From positions 21,261,755 through 21,325,754 of the forward strand of contig BTPG01000004.1 of the NCBI GenBank assembly GCA_036245525.1: a DNA stretch of 64,000 nucleotides, written 5' to 3'. The notes beneath the pieces are model-generated. The model was not told where the DNA came from and did no database searches. It saw only the letters and a program-made list of their open reading frames with translations. The translations under genes and the position numbers were made by a program. Below, piece after piece: positions 63,269 through 64,000 of this stretch. Position 1 is the first letter of the stretch. Each line of letters opens with the position of its first letter. This stretch comes from Semisulcospira habei. Taxonomy: Eukaryota; Mollusca; Gastropoda; Semisulcospiridae.

Positions 63269-63657
63269 CGCATTGGAGTCAGAGCTTTCCTACAGCTATG
63301 GCCGAGAGGCCTCTTTGCCCGTTTCTTGAGTCTGCTTTGGCTCATGAGAGCTGGCGAGGCTCTGTTTCAAATTTTCGTCCTCAGACGAAGGTGGGAGACA
63401 CTGGGGTGTTAAAATGCGACACGTACGTGACGGTCCTTTCCCGCGACAGTTCTGCCCTGCGAAGGCAAAAAAGACAGCAAGTACAATTTTTGCGAAAAGC
63501 GACATTTTCATTGAATTACAATGGGTATCTTGCTTTTTACAAAAAAGGACTTACTTTTTTTTCTTGACAGACTAGAGTTAGTCATGTCCTATCGTATGGA
63601 GTTATTGTCAAATGTCCCAAGGTCATGGCGCTTTGCCAAGGGCAATGTGTACGCACT
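63269..63657. other. unannotated sequence
   Basis: Nothing recognised. Confidence 0.3.
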
Positions 63658-63868
63658 TTAAACCCTTCCCTGCCACTGTGCGTACAATTTTTGTTTCTGA
63701 AATCATTGTTCATTCAACCACCAAAAAGCAAACACCGTCCAAGATACATGGATACAAACTGGTCACAGCAAGAGGCATAGATCCTCATGAGCCCCCGCAG
63801 TCGCGGGGGCTCATGAGGATTTATGCCTCTTGCTGTTGGATCGTTTTCTCGGCAGTGAAGAGGTGTTA
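63658..63868. mobile_element. pal-A MITE
   Basis: ttaaacccttccctgccact start; cggcagtgaagaggtgtta end. Hairpin 63768-63833 is near perfect with one mismatch (gatcc/gattt). The flank gcaaacaccgtccaagatac is shared with 19.73 and 31.54 kb. Confidence 0.82.
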
Positions 63869-64000
63869 CTCAGCCAGTCTGTTGGGAGATGCATTCGGAA
63901 GACAGAAGATTACAGGAGTGACAGTGAAACAAACAAAAAAAATAACACAACCATAACACAATATTTTTGAAAAACTTAGCGGAGGGTCGAAGTAATGTGT

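Overview
The window is animal nuclear DNA, most likely from an invertebrate and probably a mollusc. The reasons are dense short-motif microsatellites, 5'-truncated non-LTR retrotransposons with target-site duplications (TSDs), tRNA-headed SINEs (one ending in a GGACGTTAAAC-type tail followed by AACC repeats), and a Gypsy-type LTR element with a SCAN-like Gag. The species assignment is inference. I recognise no intact host gene. Every convincing coding stretch belongs to a mobile element or a decayed gene copy.

The dominant content is palindromes. I name the families pal-A to pal-M for use here only. pal-A (about 44 two-armed copies plus about a dozen one-armed remnants) has a core of about 65 bp with arm motif GCAAGAGGCATAG. 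pal-B (about 22 two-armed copies) has a core of about 97 bp with arm motif GGTAGTGCCAGATTAGC around GGCGCC. The better preserved A and B copies sit inside units of roughly 170-390 bp that begin and end in TTAA with matching ends (TTAACCC...GGGTTAA), the pattern of piggyBac-like MITEs. Less frequent families are pal-C (GC-rich), pal-D (tgtgctggtctgtgatt), pal-E, pal-F (also TTAA-ended), pal-G, pal-H, pal-I, pal-K, pal-L and pal-M. Arms of one copy often carry matching substitutions.

Layout. 0-1.8 kb: palindromes. 1.83-5.88 kb, minus strand: an apparently full-length LINE with an APE endonuclease and a reverse transcriptase, broken by frameshifts. Its 5' end is a tRNA-like module lying inside the TSDs. 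6.07-6.66 kb: a 22-copy, 27-bp minisatellite. 6.8-41.5 kb: palindromic MITEs, SINEs, microsatellites, a 5'-truncated LINE tail (29.6-29.9 kb), a four-copy dispersed repeat of about 320 bp (its fourth copy is at 51.8 kb) and a few larger inverted-repeat elements. 41.57-42.36 kb, minus: a decayed copy of a protein with a PIN-like VVGEDTDLLVLL motif. 42.4-44.1 kb: AT-rich, repeat-poor sequence. 44.1-45.16 kb, minus: a LINE reverse-transcriptase fragment. 45.158-50.936 kb, plus: an LTR retrotransposon with two LTRs of about 1 kb, SCAN-like gag, protease and integrase but no reverse transcriptase/RNase H. A SINE is inserted in its protease. 51.5-64 kb: MITE-rich again, with a LINE nested inside another LINE (56.2-57.5 kb) and an intact-looking SINE with TSDs (62.9-63.3 kb).

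All coordinates were read by eye. Identities and copy numbers are approximate unless stated as counted.
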